NCBI GenBank assembly: GCA_022376925.1 | Contig: JAIOJX010000003.1 | Location: 37,191,874-37,255,873 of the forward strand | Length of the DNA stretch: 64,000 bases | Reading direction: 5' to 3' | Origin: Tragulus kanchil | Taxonomy: Eukaryota > Chordata > Mammalia > Artiodactyla > Tragulidae | Part shown: one piece after another, positions 13,065 to 24,474 of the stretch | Numbering within the stretch: position 1 is the stretch's first letter | Layout: every line of letters begins with the position of its first letter | Program-made: the position numbers and the translations under genes | The notes under the pieces: model-generated | Seen by the model: the letters and a program-made list of their open reading frames with translations, nothing else | Database searches by the model: none | What the model was told of the DNA's origin: nothing

Positions 13065-14204
13065 ATTATAAGTAAATTATGACAAATGAGGAAATCTGAA
13101 ATCTTTTGTTTGGAAAGTCATCAGGAAGCTCCAGTGTTGGGACTCAGTGTGTGTTTATTGAAAATTGTAAGAGTCAAGAATGGGCGAGTCAGTTTTTGAT
13201 CCTAAGAATATATAATTAAATCACTCCGCTTTGTTTGATAAAAGTGACTGAAGATGAACAGAATCCACTTTCATCTCTAGTGTGATACTGTGTGTGAAAA
13301 AGACAGTCCGTATGATATAGAAGCTAACCTGCCTCATGAAAAACATGTAATAAAGGTTTCTGTTTCTGCCACTGAATCATAGTCCTTTCAAATTCTTCTC
13401 TCCAGTGCATTCATTCCTCCTAGAGAACCTTTTCAGAAACCTCCTATAATCTGTGTGTGTAGAAAGGCGTAAAAGTCCTATGGAGTTATTAATGATGGGG
13501 GAGAAGGAAGATTAGCTTCTTAAAAAACTGAAAGACTCTCAGCACATGTCCTTTTATTTTACCAAGGCATGTGGGTCTGCAGAGTGTCTTATTTAAATAT
13601 ACAGGTATTGTTATGGCCTCTTCAATCTTTGTCGTGTGCTGAAGTTTCCTCCCATATGTTTATTGTCAGCTAATAGCTAAGAACTGATGTGCTGGGTGGA
13701 AATGGTTTGTAAAGCTGCAGTCCTTCCTGGTACATAACTGGAATTATTTGTTGTTAATGATTTAGTGGGGTTTTTTTTTCCAGAGTTCATTACACTTCAA
13801 GGTCAGATAGCAATAATGAATAAAACTAAGGCAATATTGTGAATCAATGACATTTCAATTAGAAATTACAATAGTAAGAGACCTTTTTATTTAATTTCAC
13901 CCCACTGTCAGTGAGACTGTACTATGGATTTTGTCATAAAGAAGTTAATAAATTTGAAAATTTAAGACATCTTACTCATGGCTCAGTGATAAAGAATCTG
14001 CCTGTAATGCAGGAAATGCAGGTTCCATCCCTGGGTTGGGAAGATCCCTGGAGGAGGGCATGGCAACCCACTCCAGTATTCTTACCTGGAAAATCCCATG
14101 GAAAGAGGAGCCTCGTGGGCTACAGTCGATAGGGTCGCAAAGAAGCAGACATAACTGAAGCATGTATGCACTCATCTGGAAGGGTCTGTTCCATTATCAT
14201 CCTT

Positions 14205-14235
<31 letters not shown>

Positions 14236-14591
14236 ATTATAAGTAAATTATGACAAATGAGGAAATCTGAAATCTTTTGTTTGGAAAGTCATCAGGAAGC
14301 TCCAGTGTTGGGACTCAGTGTGTGTTTATTGAAAATTGTAAGAGTCAAGAATGGGCGAGTCAGTTTTTGATCCTAAGAATATATAATTAAATCACTCCGC
14401 TTTGTTTGATAAAAGTGACTGAAGATGAACAGAATCCACTTTCATCTCTAGTGTGATACTGTGTGTGAAAAAGACAGTCCGTATGATATAGAAGCTAACC
14501 TGCCTCATGAAAAACATGTAATAAAGGTTTCTGTTTCTGCCACTGAATCATAGTCCTTTCAAATTCTTCTCTCCAGTGCATTCATTCCTCC

Positions 14592-16721
14592 TAGAGAACC
14601 TTTTCAGAAACCTCCTATAATCTGTGTGTGTAGAAAGGCGTAAAAGTCCTATGGAGTTATTAATGATGGGGGAGAAGGAAGATTAGCTTCTTAAAAAACT
14701 GAAAGACTCTCAGCACATGTCCTTTTATTTTACCAAGGCATGTGGGTCTGCAGAGTGTCTTATTTAAATATACAGGTATTGTTATGGCCTCTTCAATCTT
14801 TGTCGTGTGCTGAAGTTTCCTCCCATATGTTTATTGTCAGCTAATAGCTAAGAACTGATGTGCTGGGTGGAAATGGTTTGTAAAGCTGCAGTCCTTCCTT
14901 TCTGTCAACTGTTTCTTTTGTTTAACTCAAAACTTCTTCTAAAAAAAGAAACACGATTTATTTGCATATGTTTTGTCTCCTGGCCAGTCAGGGTAAGCTT
15001 TTGCAAAGAGGGTTTTGTTAGATACAATTTCTTTTTCTTTTTCCTTTTTTTGTGATTAGAGTGGATGCGACAAGAGCATGCTGTGGTCTAGGAGGATGGC
15101 TCTCGCCACAGTGAGGAAAATAAGGTGAGGCTGGAGCCAGGGAAGCCATACTGATGGGCGGTAGGAATGGTACAGAGAAGAGGGAACAGAATTCAAGGGT
15201 ATTTTAGGAAGTCGATGTATTGGAAGGGAAATTCATTGAGGGAGGAAGAGATTTTATTATGACTGAAAATGCCTTCCTTGGGCGATGGCATTGATAAATA
15301 GCGTTGGCAGAGGTAGAGAACACAGAGGTATGGGTGCAGAGCGTACAGAGGTATGCTGTGACATTTTGAGACTGAGATGCCTTTGGTACCTGCATGTGGT
15401 TAGGAGTTGAGCTCAATAGAGAAGTCCATACTGGAGATTCAGAATTAGTGGCCTTCATCCATATGAGAGTTGGGAGTGTGTGGTTTGACTAGACAAAGGG
15501 AAGGAAAATGAGAAAGCCCAAACATACAGGGGTGGGTAGAGAAGAGGAGGCTGTGAAGGAGTGTTGAAGAAAGGAGGCAAAGATGCTTGAGTCTCCTTAC
15601 AGTCTCATGAGGAATGCTTGAATGAGTGACTGTTCTTGGGCTTTTAGGAAAAGAGCGAAGGTTGTCTTCATTCTTAGAGAACCTTTTCAGAAACCTCCTA
15701 TAATCTGTGTGTGTAGAAAGGCGTAAAGTCCTATGGAGTTATTAATGATGGGGGAGAAGGAAGATTAGCTTCTTAAAAAACTGAAAGACTCTCAGCACAT
15801 GTCCTTTTATTTTACCAAGGCATGTGGGTCTGCAGAGTGTCTTATTTAAATATACAGGTATTGTTATGGCCTCTTCAATCTTTGTCGTGTGCTGAAGTTT
15901 CCTCCCATATGTTTATTGTCAGCTAATAGCTAAGAACTGATGTGCTGGGTGGAAATGGTTTGTAAAGCTGCAGTCCTTCCTTTCTGTCAACTGTTTCTTT
16001 TGTTTAACTCAAAACTTCTTCTAAAAAAAGAAACACGATTTATTTGCATATGTTTTGTCTCCTGGCCAGTCAGGGTAAGCTTTTGCAAAGAGGGTTTTGT
16101 TAGATACAATTTCTTTTTCTTTTTCCTTTTTTTGTGATTAGAGTGGATGCGACAAGAGCATGCTGTGGTCTAGGAGGATGGCTCTCGCCACAGTGAGGAA
16201 AATAAGGTGAGGCTGGAGCCAGGGAAGCCATACTGATGGGCGGTAGGAATGGTACAGAGAAGAGGGAACAGAATTCAAGGGTATTTTAGGAAGTCGATGT
16301 ATTGGAAGGGAAATTCATTGAGGGAGGAAGAGATTTTATTATGACTGAAAATGCCTTCCTTGGGCGATGGCATTGATAAATAGCGTTGGCAGAGGTAGAG
16401 AACACAGAGGTATGGGTGCAGAGCGTACAGAGGTATGCTGTGACATTTTGAGACTGAGATGCCTTTGGTACCTGCATGTGGTTAGGAGTTGAGCTCAATA
16501 GAGAAGTCCATACTGGAGATTCAGAATTAGTGGCCTTCATCCATATGAGAGTTGGGAGTGTGTGGTTTGACTAGACAAAGGGAAGGAAAATGAGAAAGCC
16601 CAAACATACAGGGGTGGGTAGAGAAGAGGAGGCTGTGAAGGAGTGTTGAAGAAAGGAGGCAAAGATGCTTGAGTCTCCTTACAGTCTCATGAGGAATGCT
16701 TGAATGAGTGACTGTTCTTGG
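14592..16721. repeat. Duplicated block pair 7 (probable assembly artefact)
   Basis: Copy A 14592-15639, filler 15640-15674, copy B 15675-16721, offset 1082-1083, with one A missing from an A-run in copy B. The first 300 bp also occur at about 13421-13728. No gene or interspersed element was recognised inside. Confidence 0.95.
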
Positions 16722-18942
16722 CTCTAGAGAGAGCAAGTCCTTTCAAGGGTGAACTGGTGTGACTTATAGTCTTTCCAAGAGTGACTAGATTTAGTCTGTG
16801 TTGCTCCTCCTGAGGGCACTGAAAAACTTTATGGAAGTCAATTCTGCATTTATTTACGGAAGGGCTTTCAAAGAATAGAAACATACAACATGGAATGTAA
16901 CTTATCTTAAAGTGTCTTTAGCTGCCTCCTCATTAAAGAGAGCCTCACTGCCCATCAGTGAAGAAGTAAGTCCTGATTGGAGGGAGACCCTAGATGACTT
17001 CTAAGATTCTCTGAAGTCTGTCTATAAAAATCTTTAAAAAGTCATAGTTTTTGTTGTAAGAGAAGATCTGTTCTTGTTTGTGTTTTATTTATAACCTGTT
17101 CTTATGAAGACACATTCTATGAACAATGCTTTCTGGTGATACACTGGGTAACTGTAATGAAATACTGATAGGCTATAAATAGTCAGTAGGGTTCTGGTGA
17201 AAATAGTGTGGTTTAGTTCTGTGGCTTAATCCTTCATGTGAAAAAATCGTACATTTTTTTTTTTTTCTTTTTTAGGAACATGTTCTGCAGAATTTAAGCT
17301 CAACTTCAAGGGGACAGTACAATGCTATAGCAACAAAGCAAACACACACATACTCAGTGAAAAGAAATTGCATTTCCCCTTCATGTTCTCCCCAAACCAT
17401 GATACCTTAGTCCCTTTACCCCTCTGTATAATATTCAGGCTTAGAAATCACATGAATTAACCATTTTGAGGGATGATCAGGCAACTTTTCATACATTTTT
17501 ATCCTACTTGTATTTGAAAACAAGTATGTTTACAGAGGTTGTTCATACAAGCTGGCAGTCATATTGTTTTTCCAGCAAGAGATAGGATCTTTCATAATAC
17601 AGATTTGTCACTATTGCTAAGTCTACTTCAGAACCTGAACATGTCTTAGGTTCACTCTTACTGTGGTACTGTAATGCCATATCTGCTGTACAAAGAAGAC
17701 TGGAAACATGTTGTTTCTGGGGGAGCCTTGAGAATACATAAAATGGAAATAACCCGTAATAACCAATGATTTGATCCTATTAAGTCACGCAGATGTGGAA
17801 GGGTTTTATGTATTTTATGTATTTTACAAAAACGCATCTCTGATGGAACATGTAGATTGAAGTTAGCATGTTAGGATAAAAACTAGGAGAGGACTTGAAT
17901 GGAATCCTGGTTGTTCAGATAATTTCTCCCGCTTAGTCACATAGACTTTATTATCCCAAATTATAATTTACATCATTCAGATGCAAATGAATGTTCAAAG
18001 CCTTGTGTGGGCTTCATGTAATTTCTTTCTGGGCAAGAGCTGCTCACTGTTTTGCTTATTTGAAAGAATTCAGTGATGTAACTGATTTCAAGAAGAAAAA
18101 AATATGTGAATTTGAAAGTGCTCTTCCCATTGGAGGGATGATATAATCATATCAAAGTCACATCTGGTTATATTTTGCTGTCTCTCTTGGCTTCTCTAAG
18201 TGATATATTATATCTCTTTACCTGACTATCCTTTGTTTTCCAAAGCCTGAATCTTTCCAGAATTATGATCCCACTTAAACATTGACTATAAAAGTAAGGA
18301 ACAGAAAAGAAAGTTTTGAAAAGCATAATAAGCTAACGATGCTATTAGGAATACGTGGAAACTCATTCAATGGTACACTTCATTTTTGGTCTTTATGAAC
18401 CAATCTTGCAGTCAACCAAACTGCTCATAATGCACGGCACTTCATAAGTCACCCAACCTGCCTTGGCAGTTTATTTTAACATCTTTTGTTTGAATGTAAG
18501 AAGATATTCACACAGCTTTAATACTCTCCAGCTGTTCATTGGTAAAGACCTCAACTTGAGGCTATTATAGGGAGAAAATCATGCTTGATTTAAATTCTAA
18601 AAGCATCACAACAGAAAGTCTGACTCTCGTTAGCCTCTGTTCTCAGAAAATATGTCACTATCTTCTCCCATCAGCCCCATGACACTTGTTCCACATCTCA
18701 GAGCCTTCAGTGGTGTTTCTGTGGTCACCAGTTCACATTGCTCCATGAACAAGCAACTGTTGTGAGCTTCTCTTCAGTTCTTTTTCTGACCAGATTCTTG
18801 CAGGTGGAGAATATTGGTTTGGTTCTAAAGGGATCCTGTGGAGAGCTGACCACACAGGATACTTCATGGTAGAAACAGTGCATGGGACAAATTAGTTTGG
18901 GAAATGAATTTAGAGCTTGTAAATAGAAATAGCATATTAAAG
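16722..18942. other. Longest non-duplicated stretch without recognised repeats
   Basis: I see no duplicated block, no SINE or LINE I can name and no reading frame of note. It includes a T-rich run near 17252. Such a repeat-poor stretch in a repeat-rich window could hold conserved noncoding DNA, but the sequence alone does not show this. Confidence 0.5.
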
Positions 18943-19152
18943 GGCTTCCCGGGTGGTGCTGATGTTAAAGAACCTACCTGTCAATGCCGGATACATGAGA
19001 CACAAGTTTGATCCCTGGATTGGGAAGATCCCCTGGAGGAGGCCACGGCAACCCACTCAAGTTTTCTTGCCTAGAACCTCCCATGGACGGTGGTGCCTGG
19101 AGGGCAACAGTCCATAGAGTCACAAAGAGTCATACACACAACTGAAACAACT
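18943..19152 (+). mobile_element. Bov-tA type SINE with target-site duplication
   Basis: It starts ggcttcccgggtgg and ends in the Bov-A 3' part. It is flanked by tagcatattaaagg at 18930-18943 and 19153-19166, so this is an independent insertion. Confidence 0.93.
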
Positions 19153-19170
19153 TAGCATATTAAAGGGTCT

Positions 19171-19378
19171 GGGCTTCCCAGGTGGTTCTAGTGGTAAAGA
19201 ACTTGGCTGCCAGTGCAGGAGACATAAAAGATACGGGTTCAATCCCTGAGATGTGGGGATGATATCCTGAAGGAGGGTGTGGGAGCCCACTCTAGTATTC
19301 CATGATCAGATGGAGCCTGATGGATTACAGTCCATAGGCTTGCAAAGAGTTGGACACAACTGAATTGACTTAGAATGC
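19171..19378 (+). mobile_element. Second, adjacent Bov-tA type SINE
   Basis: It begins gggcttcccaggtgg just after the target-site duplication of the preceding SINE. It is diverged from that SINE, so it is not a tandem copy. Its last 95 bases recur at 20365-20459 because of pair 8. Confidence 0.9.
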
Positions 19379-21428
19379 GTGCATGCATGTGTTAAAGTGC
19401 TAAATTCTGCAGTAATTGCTACTTAATTCTGTTTAATCCAGCAGTACATCATAGTATTTAAGAACACACCTTTGGACACAGGTGACTTATACTGAAATCC
19501 AGGACTCACTATTATCCTTGAGACTTGGGCAAGTTACTTCTCTGTACAATGGGAAAACAAGTCCCAACTCAGTCTGTTGTGGAGAAACAAAAACATTATG
19601 TGTATAAAACATTTGACAGAGTGTGGGATCATAGTCCAGACTTGGTTATTCATTTTTAGTATAACGTTATTATCTTATTTGATTATATGACTTTTTCTGG
19701 TCAACATACAAGGAACTAGTCTTCTAAGCAAACGTGATGAGAAATGCTCCTCTGATAGCTTGAGATGTGTTTCAATATTTTTAAAGAACTGAAAGGGCGA
19801 GTATACTTTATATCATGAGAATTCTCTGTAAGTTGACTGATACCTCTGTCTTGCTGTTGTGTCATAGACAAAATATATAGAATTGGGGGTAGATATTGTG
19901 AAATTGACCTTGAAACATTATACACAAAGGTTGTTAGAAATGAGGCCTGTTTTCTGCCTGGAATATCGAAGGCTAAATTCTAGGACCTAAATATCCAGAA
20001 AGAAGTCCCAAGAGGGTGAAAGGGAAAGAGGGGAAATTTGTTTTCTTCGTGTAGAGAAGAAGTTAATGGAGAATTTGAACACCCGTGGGAGCAGGAGTGG
20101 AGCCAAGTCATCTTTTAGAACAGAGATGAGAGTGTAACCAGGCTGATTATTAATTAGCTTCTAGTAGGTAATTGGTTTTTAGGCCCAAGTGAAATGTAGG
20201 AAAGGTATGTGTTCACTCCAGTAACTGCCTTTTTTAGTTTTCTTCTTTCCCTCTGAGGTACCTCCTGCCCTTTTCTTAATTCCCCGTGACCTGAGGCACC
20301 TTGCTCTATGAGATAAAGTGGAACAGAAACCTGATCTTAGTTAGCTACAACTGGGTGAGGGTTTAGCCCACTCTAGTATTCCATGATCAGATGGAGGCTG
20401 ATGGATTACAGTCCATAGGCTTGCAAAGAGTTGGACACAACTGAATTGACTTAGAATGCGTGCATGCATGTGTTAAAGTGCTAAATTCTGCAGTAATTGC
20501 TACTTAATTCTGTTTAATCCAGCAGTACATCATAGTATTTAAGAACACACCTTTGGACACAGGTGACTTATACTGAAATCCAGGACTCACTATTATCCTT
20601 GAGACTTGGGCAAGTTACTTCTCTGTACAATGGGAAAACAAGTCCCAACTCAGTCTGTTGTGGAGAAACAAAAACATTATGTGTATAAAACATTTGACAG
20701 AGTGTGGGATCATAGTCCAGACTTGGTTATTCATTTTTAGTATAACGTTATTATCTTATTTGATTATATGACTTTTTCTGGTCAACATACAAGGAACTAG
20801 TCTTCTAAGCAAACGTGATGAGAAATGCTCCTCTGATAGCTTGAGATGTGTTTCAATATTTTTAAAGAACTGAAAGGGCGAGTATACTTTATATCATGAG
20901 AATTCTCTGTAAGTTGACTGATACCTCTGTCTTGCTGTTGTGTCATAGACAAAATATATAGAATTGGGGGTAGATATTGTGAAATTGACCTTGAAACATT
21001 ATACACAAAGGTTGTTAGAAATGAGGCCTGTTTTCTGCCTGGAATATCGAAGGCTAAATTCTAGGACCTAAATATCCAGAAAGAAGTCCCAAGAGGGTGA
21101 AAGGGAAAGAGGGGAAATTTGTTTTCTTCGTGTAGAGAAGAAGTTAATGGAGAATTTGAACACCCGTGGGAGCAGGAGTGGAGCCAAGTCATCTTTTAGA
21201 ACAGAGATGAGAGTGTAACCAGGCTGATTATTAATTAGCTTCTAGTAGGTAATTGGTTTTTAGGCCCAAGTGAAATGTAGGAAAGGTATGTGTTCACTCC
21301 AGTAACTGCCTTTTTTAGTTTTCTTCTTTCCCTCTGAGGTACCTCCTGCCCTTTTCTTAATTCCCCGTGACCTGAGGCACCTTGCTCTATGAGATAAAGT
21401 GGAACAGAAACCTGATCTTAGTTAGCTA
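19284..21428. repeat. Duplicated block pair 8 (probable assembly artefact)
   Basis: Copy A 19284-20347, filler 20348-20364, copy B 20365-21428, offset 1081. It contains the 3' end of a Bov-tA SINE, a MIR and unassigned sequence. A C/G substitution lies near 19316/20397. Confidence 0.95.
19440..19680 (+). mobile_element. MIR-like SINE
   Basis: The stretch containing gagacttgggcaagttact and a following tctgtacaatggg matches the MIR core region in order. Copied at 20521-20761 by pair 8. Confidence 0.75.
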
Positions 21429-22850
21429 ACTGTGTGGAAGGATCTGGTCATTAATTTGTGTGGTTCCTTGAGGATGTTGGCCTCTTTCCCCTCACAGAAG
21501 ACCGCTGAATGCAAAGGTTTTACAACAGATAAATCTGTATTTTTCTCTGTGTTTGATTGCCTTTCTATCATGTGTAATTTCTTCCTTACCCAAGACAGAA
21601 CTTTGAAAAGAAAATTTGGTTATAAGACACAGGTTAGGGAAGAGTGGTTTTGTATAATCACATGGAAGATGTGGAGGTCTCATCTATTTAAACCAAATAA
21701 TTCGAATCTGTTACAGTGAATCAGTTCTCTTCCTCAGCTGATGGCTTGAGGCAGGTTTGAGGCTTTGTCCACATCTGTATTAAATTTGAAGACTATTTCC
21801 CGTGTCTTCACTCCAAATAGTTTTCATGACTCAGCATTTAACAATAAAAAGGGTCTATCGGACTTGGTCAGGAATAAAGCAACATAGATTGACTGCTAGG
21901 TTGTTTGTCCTTTGGTGATTGAATTAGGTTTATTGTTCAACAAAACCTATCGTTGAACAGCATTTCCAACAAAGGCCAAAAATAAATTCTAAACTGGGGA
22001 TATTTCTTTAAATGCACATTTTGGCAACAGATCCCAAAGTAGAGGCTGAAGTCCAAAGACTGCTGTTTTTTCCCCTTCATTTGCATTTGGCTTTATGAGT
22101 CCGCTCTTTCACGTGCCTGTTTCCCCTCTCCCTCCTCAATGGCTGTTCTTCTCTGTGAACTTTTTGTTTGACAAAGAGCAACACATACTGTGGAGTGAAA
22201 ACATGGGCTGTAAATCATCTCAGCTATAAAGTGTAGATGTTTGGAGCCTGGTAATTGGGCTGTGTTTCTGAAAACAAGAAGGACAGCCAACATCTGAGTG
22301 TGTCAGTTAATTGGTCCACAGGGAGAGAGAGACCCAGGGAGTGTCCAAAACCTGTTTTGTTTTGTTTTTTTTTTCAACTTTTTATTGTTCTAATTTTTCC
22401 AGGGGGCCTGCAGTTTTTCCTTGTTAATCATTTAACACAACTAGCTTCATTTTGTGTGACGAAATTCCATTGGTACCACAGAATTCAGAGCTCTGACACA
22501 GGGAGAACCTTTCAAAAGCTTGAATGCTTGGCAGGCAAAAATATGTGTGCTTTGTAGATTCAGTGCAAAGTGAGTGGGAACATTTCTTTATGGACACTGT
22601 GTGGTTTGGGACACCAGCTACAATGTTATCTGTGAAACCCAGGCTGGGAGAAATGCAAAATCCTTGCTTTGGTCACAAAGCCAAAAATTAACTAATTTAT
22701 TTTAGATATTGTACATGTACTTGGAATTCTCGTTGCTTCATGGAATCCATGATTTAAGAATAAGTATATGTGCTATACAAATATGCAGATTTGGAGTAAA
22801 AATAGTCAACCCAGTGAGTGACTTAATATGTGTGTCAATAATTTGTTCTC
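20762..22850. other. Unassigned sequence
   Basis: No element recognised. 20762-21428 repeats 19681-20347. A T-run with a short T-rich stretch lies near 22360-22378. Confidence 0.5.
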
Positions 22851-23060
22851 TGGGTACTCTCCTGATAGTCCAGTGGTTAAGAATATGCCTGGCAATGTAG
22901 GGGCCATGGGTTTAATCCCTGGCCAGGGAACCAAGATCCCACATGCCACAGGGCAACTAAGACCCTGTCTAGAGCTCAAATGCCTCAACAGGAGAAATCT
23001 GCACGCCACAACTAGAGAAAGTTCAAACAATGCAATGAAGACCCAGTGCAGCCAGAAAAA
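22851..23060 (+). mobile_element. CHR-like cetartiodactyl SINE
   Basis: The head with tagtccagtggttaagaat, the middle with gatcccacatgccaca, a gccacaactagagaaag stretch and an A-rich tail follow the order of CHR-type SINEs. Copied at 23967-24176 by pair 9. Confidence 0.85.
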
Positions 23061-23226
23061 AAAAATTGTCTCTGATAGTCAGGTATCAAGGAATAGATTC
23101 TGTCAAGTTTGAGAATATGCATTCCCTGAACTGAAGTGAGAAGGTTTAGTCTTTCCTTTTTGTGCCAAAGCTGAGAGAAAGTATTAAATTACATATAAAT
23201 TTGCCCTGCTCTCTTTTAATTAGTAA

Positions 23227-23366
23227 TTTTTTTTTTAATTTAAAGCCCTTTATTTTTTTATTTGGCTGTGCAGTATGTGGGATCAAGTTCCCTGTCCAGG
23301 GATCAAACCCAAGCCCTCTGCATTGGAACGGCAGAGTCTTAGCCACTGGACTACTAGGGAAGTTCC
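23227..23366 (-). mobile_element. CHR-like SINE with target-site duplication
   Basis: The reverse complement starts with a ttccctagtagtccagtgg-type head. It is flanked by taattagtaa at 23217-23226 and 23367-23376. A T-run at the left marks its A-tail. Copied at 24343-24482. Confidence 0.88.
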
Positions 23367-24474
23367 TAATTAGTAAATGTTAATCCTGAGACCCTGAAGT
23401 GTGGTTCCAGGGGTGCTGGGGACCTAAATTCCAGAAACAAAAGGAGATTCTAGGGAAGCTCAGAGTTTAAAGTGAGCTAAGTCAATGGCTGATGTCAACT
23501 TCTTCTTTAGAGTGTGATCTACTGTTGCCTTCCTCTCTTGGGGCTTAGGGCCAGATATCTTTAGCACCCAGCACCACAAGGTCAAGAAAGAGCATTCAAT
23601 AAGTGCTGACTGAGCTAAAGAATAGTCATCTCCTTCATGGCATTCCTTCCTGACTGACAGTCTGAGAGAGGACTTGAATGCTGGGAAAAGGCAATTCATT
23701 CCTTTATGGACACTGTGTGGTTTGGGACACCAGCTACAATGTTATCTGTGAAACCCAGGCTGGGAGAAATGCAAAATCCTTGCTTTGGTCACAAAGCCAA
23801 AAATTAACTAATTTATTTTAGATATTGTACATGTACTTGGAATTCTCGTTGCTTCATGGAATCCATGATTTAAGAATAAGTATATGTGCTATACAAATAT
23901 GCAGATTTGGAGTAAAAATAGTCAACCCAGTGAGTGACTTAATATGTGTGTCAATAATTTGTTCTCTGGGTACTCTCCTGATAGTCCAGTGGTTAAGAAT
24001 ATGCCTGGCAATGTAGGGGCCATGGGTTTAATCCCTGGCCAGGGAACCAAGATCCCACATGCCACAGGGCAACTAAGACCCTGTCTAGAGCTCAAATGCC
24101 TCAACAGGAGAAATCTGCACGCCACAACTAGAGAAAGTTCAAACAATGCAATGAAGACCCAGTGCAGCCAGAAAAAAAAAATTGTCTCTGATAGTCAGGT
24201 ATCAAGGAATAGATTCTGTCAAGTTTGAGAATATGCATTCCCTGAACTGAAGTGAGAAGGTTTAGTCTTTCCTTTTTGTGCCAAAGCTGAGAGAAAGTAT
24301 TAAATTACATATAAATTTGCCCTGCTCTCTTTTAATTAGTAATTTTTTTTTTAATTTAAAGCCCTTTATTTTTTTATTTGGCTGTGCAGTATGTGGGATC
24401 AAGTTCCCTGTCCAGGGATCAAACCCAAGCCCTCTGCATTGGAACGGCAGAGTCTTAGCCACTGGACTACTAGG

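Larger units (their letters stand above)
12557..14899. repeat. Duplicated block pair 6 (probable assembly artefact)
   Basis: Copy A 12557-13728 and copy B 13726-14899 abut with 3 bp shared (cct), offset 1169-1171. The 2 bp change lies in a TG/TA microsatellite. Its start overlaps pair 5 and its end overlaps pair 7. Confidence 0.95.

Noticed and set aside
18943..19100. tRNA genes suggested by A-box and B-box-like sequences here and in other SINEs
   Set aside because: These are tRNA-derived SINE heads attached to SINE bodies; no intact cloverleaf was recognised.
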